64,000 nt of DNA from CAWCFV01 sp963794995 (GCA_963794995.1 CAWCFV010000002.1:2666001-2730000); one strand, 5' to 3'. Shown: positions 25,403 to 33,614, counted from the stretch's first letter. Notes: a model not told the origin generated them from the sequence alone. Numbers and translations are program-made.

Positions 25403-26692
25403 ATGACGTTCGGCTGCACGCGCACCACCGTCCTGCCCGTCGTGCCCCTGCTTGCCGCGCTCGCCCTGGCCGTCGGCCTGGTGGCCGGGCCGGCAGCCCC
25501 CGCCTCGGCGGCGGGCACGTACGCCGTCGCGCTGTCGGCGACCGCACCGGTGGTCACGTACGGCCAGGACGCCGAGCTGCGGGCTGTGGTCACCGCAGGC
25601 GGTGTCCCGGTCGCCGGCGTGGGCGTGAGCCTGGACCGCACCAGCCCGACCACGGACTCGGTGGGCTACGACACGACGGACGCGGCCGGGGTGGCCGTCT
25701 TCACCGACTACCAGCCCTCGGCCGGGTCGACCTACGTCGCCACCGCGGAGTCGGCGGACTTCGCGGACCCCGGGGACAGCTCGGCGCCGGTGACCGTCGC
25801 CGTGGCCTACGCGGTCCGGCCGCTGGAGCAGACCTCGTTCTTCGCGCCGACGCTGCTGTCCCCGGTGGCGGTGCCGCCGGGCGGCCGGATCACGCTGCAG
25901 GGCCGGATCGCGCCGGCGGGCTCCACCGCGCCGATGACGGTCGAGCAGCGGTTCGGTGCCGGGCCGTGGAGCCCCCTGGGCACGGTGGCCGTGGCCGCGG
26001 ACGGCACGTTCTCGAAGCCCCTCGGCGCGCGGTCGGGCGTGGGGACCTGGACCGTGCGGGTGACGCACCCGGCCGAGGGTGCGCTGGTCGCCGGCGCCGG
26101 GCAGGCGACGACGGCCGTCACCGTCACCGGCGCCGGCCGGCGCAAGGCGTGGCGCCCGATCGCGGGGACCCAGGCGTCGCCGGCCCGCTGGGGCACCTGC
26201 CGGATCGGCTACCAGGTCAACCGCCGCCGGATGCCCGCCTCGGGCCTGGCCGACCTGCGCGAGGCGATGCGCCGCGTCACGCAGGTCAGCGGGATCAGGT
26301 TCCGCTACCTCGGCCGGACCTCGGTCACGCCGAGGCGGGGCTACCCCGGGCCGGGACGGAACCGGATCGTCGTCGCCTGGGCGCCCCCGGCCAAGAGCGG
26401 TGGGCTGCTCTACGGCCCGATCGCGGGGGTGGGCGGCACGTCGCGCTCCGGCTCGCGCCTGCTGTCCGGCTACCTGCTGATGAGCTCCGACTTCTCGAGC
26501 GGCGCCGACCCGGGCTTCGGCTCGGGCGTGCCCCACGGCCTGGTCCTCATGCACGAGCTCGGCCACGTCGTCGGTCTCGACCACTCGCCGGACCAGCGGC
26601 AGATCATGGCCCCGGGGTCGCCGCTGCGTGCGTCGGTGTGGGGTGCGGCCGACCTCAGCGGGCTGCGGCGGGTCGGCTCGCACTGCCGCTGA
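25403..26692 (+). CDS. Secreted metzincin-type metalloprotease with Ig-like domains
   Basis: A 429-residue protein with a signal peptide (hydrophobic 10-30, cleavage near PASA-AGTY), two Ig-like beta domains (about 38-135 and 140-245), and a C-terminal catalytic domain. HELGHVVGLDH at 384-394 is the zinc site of metzincins (three His plus Glu385), and QIMAP just after is a Met-turn. The layout resembles matrixin/M10-like secreted proteases. Substrate unknown. ATG 25403 follows GGGGGGACC. A TACCAT box at 25357-25362 may be its -10, giving a short leader. Confidence 0.82.
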   Translation: MTFGCTRTTVLPVVPLLAALALAVGLVAGPAAPASAAGTYAVALSATAPVVTYGQDAELRAVVTAGGVPVAGVGVSLDRTSPTTDSVGYDTTDAAGVAVFTDYQPSAGSTYVATAESADFADPGDSSAPVTVAVAYAVRPLEQTSFFAPTLLSPVAVPPGGRITLQGRIAPAGSTAPMTVEQRFGAGPWSPLGTVAVAADGTFSKPLGARSGVGTWTVRVTHPAEGALVAGAGQATTAVTVTGAGRRKAWRPIAGTQASPARWGTCRIGYQVNRRRMPASGLADLREAMRRVTQVSGIRFRYLGRTSVTPRRGYPGPGRNRIVVAWAPPAKSGGLLYGPIAGVGGTSRSGSRLLSGYLLMSSDFSSGADPGFGSGVPHGLVLMHELGHVVGLDHSPDQRQIMAPGSPLRASVWGAADLSGLRRVGSHCR

Positions 26693-26696
26693 GCGG

Positions 26697-27560
26697 TCAT
26701 CGACGGAACGGGCGGCCGCTCTCGACGGCGACGTGCACGTGGTCCCGGTGGCGCAGCACGGCGTTGCCGCGGTCGCCGGGGGTCGCCCCGGGGTGGACGT
26801 AGTCGCGCCAGCCGGCACCGGCCGCCCAGGACGTCCAGATGTGGTCGTCGTAGATGACCGAGAGCACCGCGTGGGCGGCGGCGTGGGCCACCACCCACTG
26901 CGCGAACACCCAGCCCCGGCGCCGCTGCTCCAGGTCGCCGACCGGCCGGAAGAAGACGTCGATCGCACGACCCTCGTAGTGCGCGGACCCGTCGACGTGC
27001 CCGCGGGCGACCCCGCCCGGTGCGAAGCCGCCCGCGACGACCGGGCCGAACACCTCGGTCCAGGCGGCGCGCAGCCGCCGGGCACGGGGCACCAGCCCGC
27101 TCGGTCCGGGGTCCTGCGGCTCCACGGCCCCCCGGGCCCAGGAGCAGACCAGCCGGGGGCTGCCGGGCAGCCCGGCCAGGCCGGCGGCGACCTCCGCCGC
27201 CGTCACCGGGTCGGCCCCGGCCGAGGTGGCGAGCACCGCCGTCGCCAGCCGCCGTGCGACCCGCTCGCCGTCGGCCCCGCGGGACCCGGCCAGCTCCGCC
27301 GCCCGGGTCGTCAGGTGCCGCGCCTCCGTGCCGGTGAAGGACACGTTGCCCTCCGGGACAGGGACCCAGCAGTCCTTGACGACCACGGGTGGTCCGGTCG
27401 GCGCCGACCCGGCGGCCCGCTCCGCCGACCCGTCCGACTGCTCCGACCGTCCTGACCGCTCCGACTGCTGCGCCGAGGACACCGTGCAGCCGGCGAGCAC
27501 CGCGGTGAGTACCAGGGTGGTGACCAGTCGATGTCCCCGCACCCCACGAGACTCGCCCAC
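26697..27560 (-). CDS. Lipoprotein with LAS/M15-type peptidase signature
   Basis: A 287-residue precursor (269 residues if GTG 27542 is the start). The lipobox VLAGC follows a hydrophobic stretch, then a Ser/Gln/Glu-rich tether. The C-terminal domain has SAHYEGRAID, which fits the S-x-H-x2-G-x-A-x-D zinc motif of LAS peptidases such as VanY, and HRDHVHV, which supplies the H-x-H motif. A cell-wall peptidase role on peptidoglycan stems is likely. It is a clear paralogue of the next gene upstream. It converges with the metzincin gene, with only four bases between stops. Confidence 0.65.
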   Translation of the reverse strand: MGESRGVRGHRLVTTLVLTAVLAGCTVSSAQQSERSGRSEQSDGSAERAAGSAPTGPPVVVKDCWVPVPEGNVSFTGTEARHLTTRAAELAGSRGADGERVARRLATAVLATSAGADPVTAAEVAAGLAGLPGSPRLVCSWARGAVEPQDPGPSGLVPRARRLRAAWTEVFGPVVAGGFAPGGVARGHVDGSAHYEGRAIDVFFRPVGDLEQRRRGWVFAQWVVAHAAAHAVLSVIYDDHIWTSWAAGAGWRDYVHPGATPGDRGNAVLRHRDHVHVAVESGRPFRR

Positions 27561-27607
27561 CCGGGGGCCCTCTGCCAGGCGCCGTGTCCGGATCGTTGTG
27601 AGGTGCG

Positions 27608-28456
27608 TCAGCCTCCGCGCGGCACGTCGACGTGCACGTGGTCCTCGTGCAGCAGGACGGGGTTGTCGGTCGCCCCGCCGGGATAGCGGTAGGTGCGCCA
27701 GCCCTGCACCGACCGCGAGGCGCTCCAGATCTCGCGGTCGAAGATGACCGTCGCCAACCGCAGCGACTCGGCGTGGGCGACCAGCCAGAGGGCCGTCTGC
27801 CAGCCCTCGACGGTCGAGGCCGGCGTGACCGGGCGGTAGAACACGTCGAGGGCGCGTCCGTCGTAGTGCGCGGAGCCCTCCACGTGGCCGGTGGTGACCC
27901 CGCCGGCGTCGAACCCGCCGAGGACCTGCTTGCCGAATACCTCGCGCAGCGCGAGCCGGACCGCGTCGGCCCGGGGTGTGAGCCCGAGCTCACCCGGCTG
28001 CTGCGCGGGCAGGTCCGGTCCGTCGAGCGGGACCACGCAGGTCAGCGCCGCACCACGGCGGCCGAGCAGGGCGCGCGCGACGGCCAGCGCCGCACGGTCC
28101 GGGCGCGCCACGTCGGGCAGCAGGCGGTACGCGGTGCGCGCCGCCGCGGGGGAGATCGGTGCCTCCCGCTCGTCGGCCAGGACTCCCGCGACGGCAGCCG
28201 CCACCCCGTTCTCGGTCGCCCCGATCCGGGTGCCGACCCCGGCGACGGTCGTGGCGGTCATCGCCTCGACCGCGGACCAGTGCACCTCCTCGGCACCGGC
28301 GGCGGGACCGACGAGCAGCGTGCAGGGCGGCGCGGCCCCCAGCCCGAGCAGGGGACCGACCGGCGTCCTGGTGACGACGTACCAGCCGCCGGCCACCAGC
28401 AGGACGGCGACCACGGTGAGCGACACGAGCCGACGGCCCCGCTGCGTGAGGCGCAC
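27608..28456 (-). CDS. Membrane-anchored LAS/M15-type peptidase-like protein, paralogue of the adjacent lipoprotein
   Basis: A 282-residue protein with one N-terminal membrane segment (about 10-28, no lipobox) and a C-terminal domain that aligns throughout with its neighbour: GGFDAGGV, GHVEGSAHYDGRALDVFY, a Trp-rich middle and HEDHVHVDV. The S-x-H-x2-G-x-A-x-D and H-x-H motifs are intact, so zinc binding is likely. The two genes are in tandem, 47 bases apart, and look like a local duplication whose N-termini diverged into two ways of anchoring. GTG 28456 is the start; no strong ribosome site. Confidence 0.62.
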   Translation of the reverse strand: MRLTQRGRRLVSLTVVAVLLVAGGWYVVTRTPVGPLLGLGAAPPCTLLVGPAAGAEEVHWSAVEAMTATTVAGVGTRIGATENGVAAAVAGVLADEREAPISPAAARTAYRLLPDVARPDRAALAVARALLGRRGAALTCVVPLDGPDLPAQQPGELGLTPRADAVRLALREVFGKQVLGGFDAGGVTTGHVEGSAHYDGRALDVFYRPVTPASTVEGWQTALWLVAHAESLRLATVIFDREIWSASRSVQGWRTYRYPGGATDNPVLLHEDHVHVDVPRGG

Positions 28457-28490
28457 CCGTGCTGTCCCTCGTCCCGCGAACCGTCGGCGG

Positions 28491-29426
28491 TCAGTCGTTG
28501 GCGTGCAGGGCGGCGTTGAGCTCGCCCCAGCTGCCGGCCCGGGCCACGGCCTCGATCCGGCCGCTGACGCTGTTGCGCCAGAGCAGCAGGTTGTCGCGCC
28601 CGGAGAGCTGGCTGGCCTTGACCACGCTGCCGTCCTGCAGGGTCACCTTCGTGCCGGCGGTGACGTAGCAGCCGGCCTCGACCACGCAGTCGTCGCCCAG
28701 CGAGATGCCGATGCCGGCGTTGGCGCCGATGAGGCAGCGCTCGCCGACGCTGATGACCTCGGTGCCGCCGCCCGAGAGCGTGCCCATGATGGACGAGCCG
28801 CCGCCGACGTCGGACCCGTCACCGACGACGACGCCGGCCGAGATGCGTCCCTCGACCATCGAGGCCCCGAGGGTGCCGGCGTTGTAGTTGACGAAGCCCT
28901 CGTGCATGACCGTGGTGCCGCCGGCCAGGTGGGCGCCGAGCCGGACGCGGTCGGCGTCGGCGATGCGGACGCCGCTCGGGAGCACGTAGTCGACCATCCG
29001 CGGGAACTTGTCGACGCCGTAGACGGTCACCGGTCCCCGCCGCATCAGCAGCGCGCGGGTCGTCTCGAATCCGTCGACCGCGCAGGGGCCGTGGTTCGTC
29101 CAGACGACGTTGGTCAGCTTGCCGAAGACCCCGGTCATGTCCAGACCGTGCGGCGCGACCAGGCGGTGCGACAGCAGGTGCAGCCGCAGCCAGACGTCGA
29201 CCGTGTCCGCGGGCTCCGCGTCGAGCTCGACGGTGCGGGCAACGACCTCCCGGCGGGTGCCGCGGTCGTCGTCGTCGCCCGCGAGCGCCGCGAGCCCCTC
29301 GGGTGCGGCCTGGTCGCCGGGCCCGAGGCCCGGGCTGGGGAACCACGCGTCCAGCACCGTGCCGGACCCGGCATGAGTGGTGACCAGGCCCACGCCATGG
29401 GCCGTCCGAGGGCTCGTGTCGTCCAT
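28491..29426 (-). CDS. dapD: 2,3,4,5-tetrahydropyridine-2,6-dicarboxylate N-succinyltransferase
   Basis: Actinobacterial-type DapD, 311 residues, which succinylates tetrahydrodipicolinate in DAP/lysine synthesis. The C-terminal half is a left-handed beta-helix built from hexapeptides (RLGAHLAGGTTVMHEGF, GVVVGDGSDVGGGSSIMG, CLIGANAGIGISLGDDC). ATG 29426 gives an N-terminus (MDDTSPRTAHGVGLVT) like relatives; an in-frame upstream start would add 19 unlikely residues. CAGGCT lies six bases upstream and may be a weak leaderless -10. It is divergent from dapE, the later step of the same pathway. Confidence 0.93.
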   Translation of the reverse strand: MDDTSPRTAHGVGLVTTHAGSGTVLDAWFPSPGLGPGDQAAPEGLAALAGDDDDRGTRREVVARTVELDAEPADTVDVWLRLHLLSHRLVAPHGLDMTGVFGKLTNVVWTNHGPCAVDGFETTRALLMRRGPVTVYGVDKFPRMVDYVLPSGVRIADADRVRLGAHLAGGTTVMHEGFVNYNAGTLGASMVEGRISAGVVVGDGSDVGGGSSIMGTLSGGGTEVISVGERCLIGANAGIGISLGDDCVVEAGCYVTAGTKVTLQDGSVVKASQLSGRDNLLLWRNSVSGRIEAVARAGSWGELNAALHAND

Positions 29427-29513
29427 GCCGTCAGCCTGCCAGAGGGACGTGCGCGACGCGGCGCGGCACTCGCGCGCCGCCACCGGCCCGGTCCCGGCGT
29501 CCCTGCCGCGGGC

Positions 29514-29519
29514 TAGGGT
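29514..29519 (+). promoter_or_regulatory. -10 box (leaderless) of dapE
   Basis: TAGGGT ends eight bases before ATG 29528; no Shine-Dalgarno sequence. Confidence 0.55.
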
Positions 29520-29527
29520 CGCGGACC

Positions 29528-30589
29528 ATGACGCGCCTGGACCTCTCGATGGACGCCGCCGCGCTGACCGTCGTCCTCTGCGACATGGAGTCGGTGAGCG
29601 GCAACGAGCGGCGGCTGGCCGAGGCGGTCGAGCTGGTCCTGCACGAGGTCCCGCACCTGAGGGTGCACCGGGACGGCGACACCGTGGTGGCCCGCACCGA
29701 CCTCGGCCGCGACGAGCGGGTCGTGCTGGCCGGGCACCTCGACACGGTGCCCGTCGGTGGCAACCTCCCCTGCCGGGTGGTGGACGGCCGGATCCACGGG
29801 TGCGGCACCACCGACATGAAGAGCGGCGTCGCGGTGCAGCTCCGGCTGGCCGCGCACCTCGCGAGCCCCAACCGCGACGTCACGTACGTGTTCTACGACA
29901 ACGAGGAGGTCGAGGCCGACAAGAACGGCCTGGGCCGGGTCGCGCGCGACCATCCCGACTGGCTGGCTGCCGACTTCGCCGTGCTGCTGGAGCCGACCAA
30001 CGCGGCCGTCGAGGGCGGCTGCCAGGGCACGCTGCGCGCCGACGTCGTCCTCTCCGGTCACCGCGCGCACTCGGCGCGGTCCTGGATGGGCGACAACGCC
30101 GTGCACAGGGCCGGCGAGGTCCTCCGCCGCCTCGCCTCGTACGAGGCGGAGCAGGTGGAGATCGACGGGCTGGTGTACCGCGAGGGCCTCAACGCCGTAC
30201 GCATCCACGGCGGGGTGGCCGGCAACGTCATCCCGGACGAGTGCGTCGTGGAGGTCAACTACCGGTTCGCGCCGTCCCGGTCCGAGGCCGAGGCGGCCGA
30301 CGTCGTACGCCGGGTGCTCGGGGGCTTCGACGTGCGCGTCACCGACTCGGCGCCCGGAGCCCTGCCGGGGCTGTCGCACCCGGCCGCCGCGGCGTTCGTC
30401 GCCATGGTCGGCGGGGCGCCGCTGCCGAAGTTCGGCTGGACCGACGTCGCGCGGTTCTCGGCGCTCGGGGTGCCCGCCGTGAACTACGGGCCGGGTGACC
30501 CGATGGTCGCCCACCAGCGCGAGGAGTACTGCGACATCGCGCCGATCCTGGAGTGCGAGCAGAAGCTGCTCGCCTGGCTGGGCGGGTAG
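29528..30589 (+). CDS. dapE: Succinyl-diaminopimelate desuccinylase
   Basis: M20-family zinc hydrolase of 353 residues that releases succinate and LL-diaminopimelate. Metal-site motifs: GHLDTVP (His70, Asp72), GCGTTDMKSG (Asp96) and the acidic pair in FYDNEEVEADKNG. The dimerisation domain with HRAHSARSWMGDNA and the final FGWTDVARFSALGVPAVNYGPG stretch are typical of the actinobacterial DapE branch. It converges with the sigma-factor partner gene, with three bases between stops. Confidence 0.95.
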   Translation: MTRLDLSMDAAALTVVLCDMESVSGNERRLAEAVELVLHEVPHLRVHRDGDTVVARTDLGRDERVVLAGHLDTVPVGGNLPCRVVDGRIHGCGTTDMKSGVAVQLRLAAHLASPNRDVTYVFYDNEEVEADKNGLGRVARDHPDWLAADFAVLLEPTNAAVEGGCQGTLRADVVLSGHRAHSARSWMGDNAVHRAGEVLRRLASYEAEQVEIDGLVYREGLNAVRIHGGVAGNVIPDECVVEVNYRFAPSRSEAEAADVVRRVLGGFDVRVTDSAPGALPGLSHPAAAAFVAMVGGAPLPKFGWTDVARFSALGVPAVNYGPGDPMVAHQREEYCDIAPILECEQKLLAWLGG

Positions 30590-30592
30590 CCC

Positions 30593-31753
30593 TCAGGGGC
30601 TGTCGGGCTGGTTCACGAACGCCCGGTCGAGCTCCTCGTTCACGGGACCACGGACCAGCAGCACCGCGTCCTGCAGGACCGTGTCGTCCAGGCCGGTGAA
30701 GACGACCACCCGTAGCGGGGAGCCGTCACCGGCCGTCGCCTCGTCGAAGGCAACGAGCTCTTCGCCGTCCATCACCTGGACGAGTGTCGCCTCGGGCGCC
30801 ACGAGCACCACGAGCCGGTTGCCGATCCGGGTCCACCCGGCCAGTGCACTCGCGCGCAACGAGTCGAGGCAGGCAGGGGCGTGGCCCCGGGTGGTGACCA
30901 GGGCATCGGTCGGGCTCCAGCTGACGCTGACCTCGTCGACGGAGCGGGTCGGGGGCGACGTCCACCGACCCGTCGACGGGCCCTCGCAGAACGATCGCGT
31001 CGGGGCGACCCAGTCGTCGCCGAGGGGGCCGGACAAGGCACTCGCCTGCAGGACGTTGCCGTCCCGGCCGTAGGCGACGAGGCGCTGCGGCACCGGACCG
31101 TCCGCCGGCACGGTCAGGGCGAACATCCGGGTGCCGTCCCAGCCCGTGGGGTGCAGGTCGGCCGGCACCCGGGTCCCGTCGCTCGTCCAGATGTCCACCG
31201 ACGTGACACGCGCGTCGACACCGGCGGTCACGCCGCGGATGTCGCCACCGCCCTCGGTCCCCATCAGCCAGTCGAAGGCCACGCCCCAGTTGTCGGCGTT
31301 CGGGTTCCGGGCCGTGCAGCCCCCGGCGCCGGAGCTGCCGTCCCCGCTGGTGTAGCGGTCGCACAGGTCCGGGCCGTCGCCGGTCGTGTCGGTGAGCACC
31401 AGCTCGTGCCGGGTCGGCTGCCCCCCGAGGATGAGCGTCTCGGCGAGGACCGGCTCGCCCAGGATGTTGCCGGGGTCCCAGGGGTCGCCGCCGGGTCCCT
31501 GCGCCGGACCCGCGGTGTCGGGGCCGGGACCGTCGTCGAGCAGGGCGGTCGCGGTGACCAGGCCGGCCACCAGCGCGAGGCCGGCGGCCGCTGCGAGCAG
31601 CCGGCGGTGGACGCCGGACCGTCGGCGGCCGTCGGCGGCGAGCCGGTCCTGGTGCTCCCGCCAGGCGTCGGCGGGCATGGGGCGGGCGGGCCGGGTGTCC
31701 GCGGCGGCCCGCAGGCGGCGCTCGAGCAGCTCGCGGTCGGTGGGTGTGCTCAT
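30593..31753 (-). CDS. Single-pass membrane protein, putative partner of an ECF sigma factor
   Basis: A 386-residue protein with no recognised domain. A short cytoplasmic N-terminus (about 50 residues, Arg-rich) is followed by one membrane segment (HRRLLAAAAGLALVAGLVTA) and a large outer domain with paired cysteines (LCDRYTSGDG with GGCTARN). Its ATG overlaps the stop of the upstream ECF sigma gene by 4 bases, which suggests it is the anti-sigma or sensing partner. The N-terminus lacks the zinc anti-sigma His-Cys-Cys motif. The same arrangement recurs at 56193-57556. Confidence 0.6.
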   Translation of the reverse strand: MSTPTDRELLERRLRAAADTRPARPMPADAWREHQDRLAADGRRRSGVHRRLLAAAAGLALVAGLVTATALLDDGPGPDTAGPAQGPGGDPWDPGNILGEPVLAETLILGGQPTRHELVLTDTTGDGPDLCDRYTSGDGSSGAGGCTARNPNADNWGVAFDWLMGTEGGGDIRGVTAGVDARVTSVDIWTSDGTRVPADLHPTGWDGTRMFALTVPADGPVPQRLVAYGRDGNVLQASALSGPLGDDWVAPTRSFCEGPSTGRWTSPPTRSVDEVSVSWSPTDALVTTRGHAPACLDSLRASALAGWTRIGNRLVVLVAPEATLVQVMDGEELVAFDEATAGDGSPLRVVVFTGLDDTVLQDAVLLVRGPVNEELDRAFVNQPDSP

Positions 31754-32304
31754 CGGCGGTCCTCCAGCTCGGCCGCGAGGGCGTCCAGCCCCCGCGACAC
31801 GTGCGACTTCACGGTTCCCCGGCTGACCGCCATCGCCTCGGCCATCTCTGCCTCGGTGAGGTCCAGCCAGTAGCGCAGCACGAGCGCCTCCCGGTGCCGG
31901 CGGGACAGCCGCCCGAGGGCGGCCACCAGCTCGTCGCGGTCCTCCCGGGTGACGACGTCCTGCTCGGCGCTGGCCGCGAGGCCGGGTCCGGCGGGCCGGC
32001 CCGCGGCGTGCCGGCGTACGACCGCGAGGTGCCGCAACCGGGACCGGGTGAGGTTGACGACGGTGGTCCGCAGGTAGCCGACCGCGGCGTGCGGGTCGCG
32101 CAGCGCGCGGGACCGGCGGTGCAGCCGGACGAAGGCCTCCTGCGCGACGTCCTCGGGGTCGTCGGCGCCGAGCATCCCCGCGAGCCGGGTCATCGCGGCG
32201 AACTGGCCGAAGAACAGGTCCCGGTAGCCGGCGTCCCGGTCGGCGTCGTCGTCGGCGTCGTCGGCGTCGTCGCCGATGTCGGGATACCCCGGGACGTCGC
32301 CCAT
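31750..32304 (-). CDS. ECF sigma factor (SigE-family, sigma-70 regions 2 and 4)
   Basis: An 184-residue ECF sigma factor. Region 2 covers RDLFFGQFAAMTRLAGMLGADDPEDVAQEAFVRL in pieces; region 4 ends with the helix-turn-helix AEMAEAMAVSRGTVKSHVSRGL. The linker AEQDVVTREDRDEL is shared with the second copy at 57002-57556. ATG 32304 is used; the codon stretch after it is a (GAC GAC GCC)-like repeat coding for DDADDADDDADRD. Longer starts would run into the palindromic element upstream and are unlikely. It is translationally coupled to the membrane partner. Confidence 0.88.
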   Translation of the reverse strand: MGDVPGYPDIGDDADDADDDADRDAGYRDLFFGQFAAMTRLAGMLGADDPEDVAQEAFVRLHRRSRALRDPHAAVGYLRTTVVNLTRSRLRHLAVVRRHAAGRPAGPGLAASAEQDVVTREDRDELVAALGRLSRRHREALVLRYWLDLTEAEMAEAMAVSRGTVKSHVSRGLDALAAELEDRR

Positions 32305-32415
32305 CCCGGCATCCTTCCGCCCGGCCTCTGCTGCGTGCTGCACACCCCTCAGACGCCCCACCGCCCCCGAGGTTGAGCCCCCACCCACCCTGCCTCCCCC
32401 CTCCTCCGGCCGCTG

Positions 32416-32507
32416 GGATTCGACCACGTGAGGTAGGCCGAGGCACACCGCAACAGGCGTCGACGCCTGTTGCCGTGTGCCAGGCCCTACCTCACGTGGT
32501 CGAATCC
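32416..32507. repeat. 92-bp near-perfect inverted repeat
   Basis: Outer arms of 22 bp match perfectly (32416-32437 with 32486-32507). After a 4x4 internal loop comes a 7-bp pair (GGCACAC/GTGTGCC), one C-C mismatch and a perfect 24-nt palindrome at 32450-32473. As RNA or extruded DNA it would be one long hairpin. It lies 10 bp past the stop of the VOC gene and 111 bp before the sigma gene. It codes for nothing. It could be a MITE/REP-like element, a terminator, or both. No target duplication is seen. Confidence 0.85.
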
Positions 32508-32517
32508 GTACGCGCCG

Positions 32518-33036
32518 TCAGGCGGGGACGGAGATGCCGACGCCGCCGAGGGTGGTGGGGCCGAAGTGCGCGATCTCGGCGGGCAGGTCGAGGGGGGCCA
32601 GCCGGGCCCTGCGGGCGAGGATCTCGGGGGTGAGCAGGTCGGCGGGGACCAGCCAGCTCACCTCGAGCTCGAGGCCGTCGGGGTCCTTGGCGTAGAGCGC
32701 CTTGGTGGTGGCGTGGTCGGTGGCTCCGGCGAGGGCACCCCTGGCCTGCAGCTTCGCGGCGATCTCGGCGAGGTCGGCGAGCGTCTCGACCTCCCACGCG
32801 AGGTGGTAGAGGCCCACCGTCGTCCGCCCGGCACCGGAGGCCCCCGCGGCCGAGCCGATCTCGAACAGGCCGAGGTCGTGGTCGTTGGACGAGGCGGGTG
32901 CGCGCAGGAAGGCGGCGCCGGTGAGCCCGTCCATGCCCTCGATCGGGGCGAAGCCCAGCACCTCGGAGTAGAAGGCGACGCTGGCCTTCACGTCGCGGAC
33001 GTACAGGACGGCGTGGTTGAGGCGGCGGACGGGCAC
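32518..33036 (-). CDS. VOC family (glyoxalase / ring-cleavage dioxygenase fold) protein
   Basis: A 172-residue vicinal-oxygen-chelate protein. The N-terminal module starts LNHAVLYVRDVKASVAFYSEVLGF; the second metal-site module has YHLAWEVETLADLAEIAAKL and KDPDGLELEVSW, whose Glu is a usual metal ligand. It may detoxify a quinone, catechol or similar compound; the substrate is unknown. GTG 33036 follows AGGGAGT. It is divergent from a MarR gene with two matching operators between them, so it is the likely target of that repressor. Confidence 0.85.
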   Translation of the reverse strand: MPVRRLNHAVLYVRDVKASVAFYSEVLGFAPIEGMDGLTGAAFLRAPASSNDHDLGLFEIGSAAGASGAGRTTVGLYHLAWEVETLADLAEIAAKLQARGALAGATDHATTKALYAKDPDGLELEVSWLVPADLLTPEILARRARLAPLDLPAEIAHFGPTTLGGVGISVPA

Positions 33037-33052
33037 GGGGACTCCCTATGTT

Positions 33053-33109
33053 GTTGAACTCTCAACGATGACGATACCAGAAGGAACTTGAGACCTCAAG
33101 CATTCCCGC
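33053..33109. promoter_or_regulatory. Divergent promoters with two TTGA-N4-TCAA operators (VOC/MarR)
   Basis: Two inverted repeats share one design: GTTGA-ACTC-TCAAC (33053-33066) and CTTGA-GACC-TCAAG (33087-33100), centres 34 bp apart. For the VOC gene, minus-strand -35 TTGAGG (33094-33099), 17-bp spacer and -10 TATCGT (33071-33076) are visible; the first operator covers its start point and the second its -35. For marR, -35 TTGAGA (33088-33093) lies inside the second operator. Binding by the MarR protein is inferred. Confidence 0.75.
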
Positions 33110-33115
33110 TACCCT
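33110..33115 (+). promoter_or_regulatory. -10 box (leaderless) of the MarR gene
   Basis: TACCCT is 16 bp past TTGAGA and ends seven bases before ATG 33123. Confidence 0.6.
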
Positions 33116-33122
33116 GGCGGGC

Positions 33123-33614
33123 ATGACCGCCGCCTCGCCCCGGGAGTCGCCCGCGCCGTCCGGCCACACCGAGGGCCGGTGGCTCGACGAGGGCGAGCAG
33201 CGCGCCTGGCGCGCCTTCCTCCGGGCGGCCGCGGGCGTGGACGAGGCCCTCGACCGGCAGCTCCAGCGCGACGCCGGCATGCCGCACGCGTACTACCAGG
33301 TGCTGGCGATGCTCTCCGAGGCGCCGGAGCGCAGGCTGCGCATGAGCGAGCTCGCGGCGCTCACCACGTCCTCGGCGAGCCGGCTCTCCCACGCCGTGGC
33401 CCGGATGGAGGAGAAGGGCTGGGTACGCCGCGAGCGGCACCCCACCGACCGGCGCGGGGCGCTGGCCGTGCTCACCGACGACGGCTGGGCGGTCGTGGTC
33501 GCGGCCGCGCCGGGACACGTCACGGCGGTGCGCGAGGCCGTGTTCGACCGGCTGGACGCGGACCAGGTCCGGGCGCTGAGCGAGATCAGCGAGCGGATCG
33601 CGGGGACCGCCTGA
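33123..33614 (+). CDS. MarR family transcriptional regulator
   Basis: A 163-residue winged-helix repressor. The recognition region is MSELAALTTSSASRLSHAVARMEEKGWV followed by the wing RRERHPTDRRGALAVLT, read here in pieces. MarR proteins usually bind palindromes in the shared promoter and release on binding phenolic compounds or on oxidation. This one has no cysteine, so ligand control is more likely. It should repress itself and the divergent VOC gene through the two operators at 33053-33100. Confidence 0.9.
   Translation: MTAASPRESPAPSGHTEGRWLDEGEQRAWRAFLRAAAGVDEALDRQLQRDAGMPHAYYQVLAMLSEAPERRLRMSELAALTTSSASRLSHAVARMEEKGWVRRERHPTDRRGALAVLTDDGWAVVVAAAPGHVTAVREAVFDRLDADQVRALSEISERIAGTA

Noticed and set aside
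32486..32507. tRNA T-arm in GTGGTCGAATCC
   Set aside because: The sequence is simply one arm of a perfect inverted repeat, lacks TTC in the loop, and no acceptor or anticodon arm is near.
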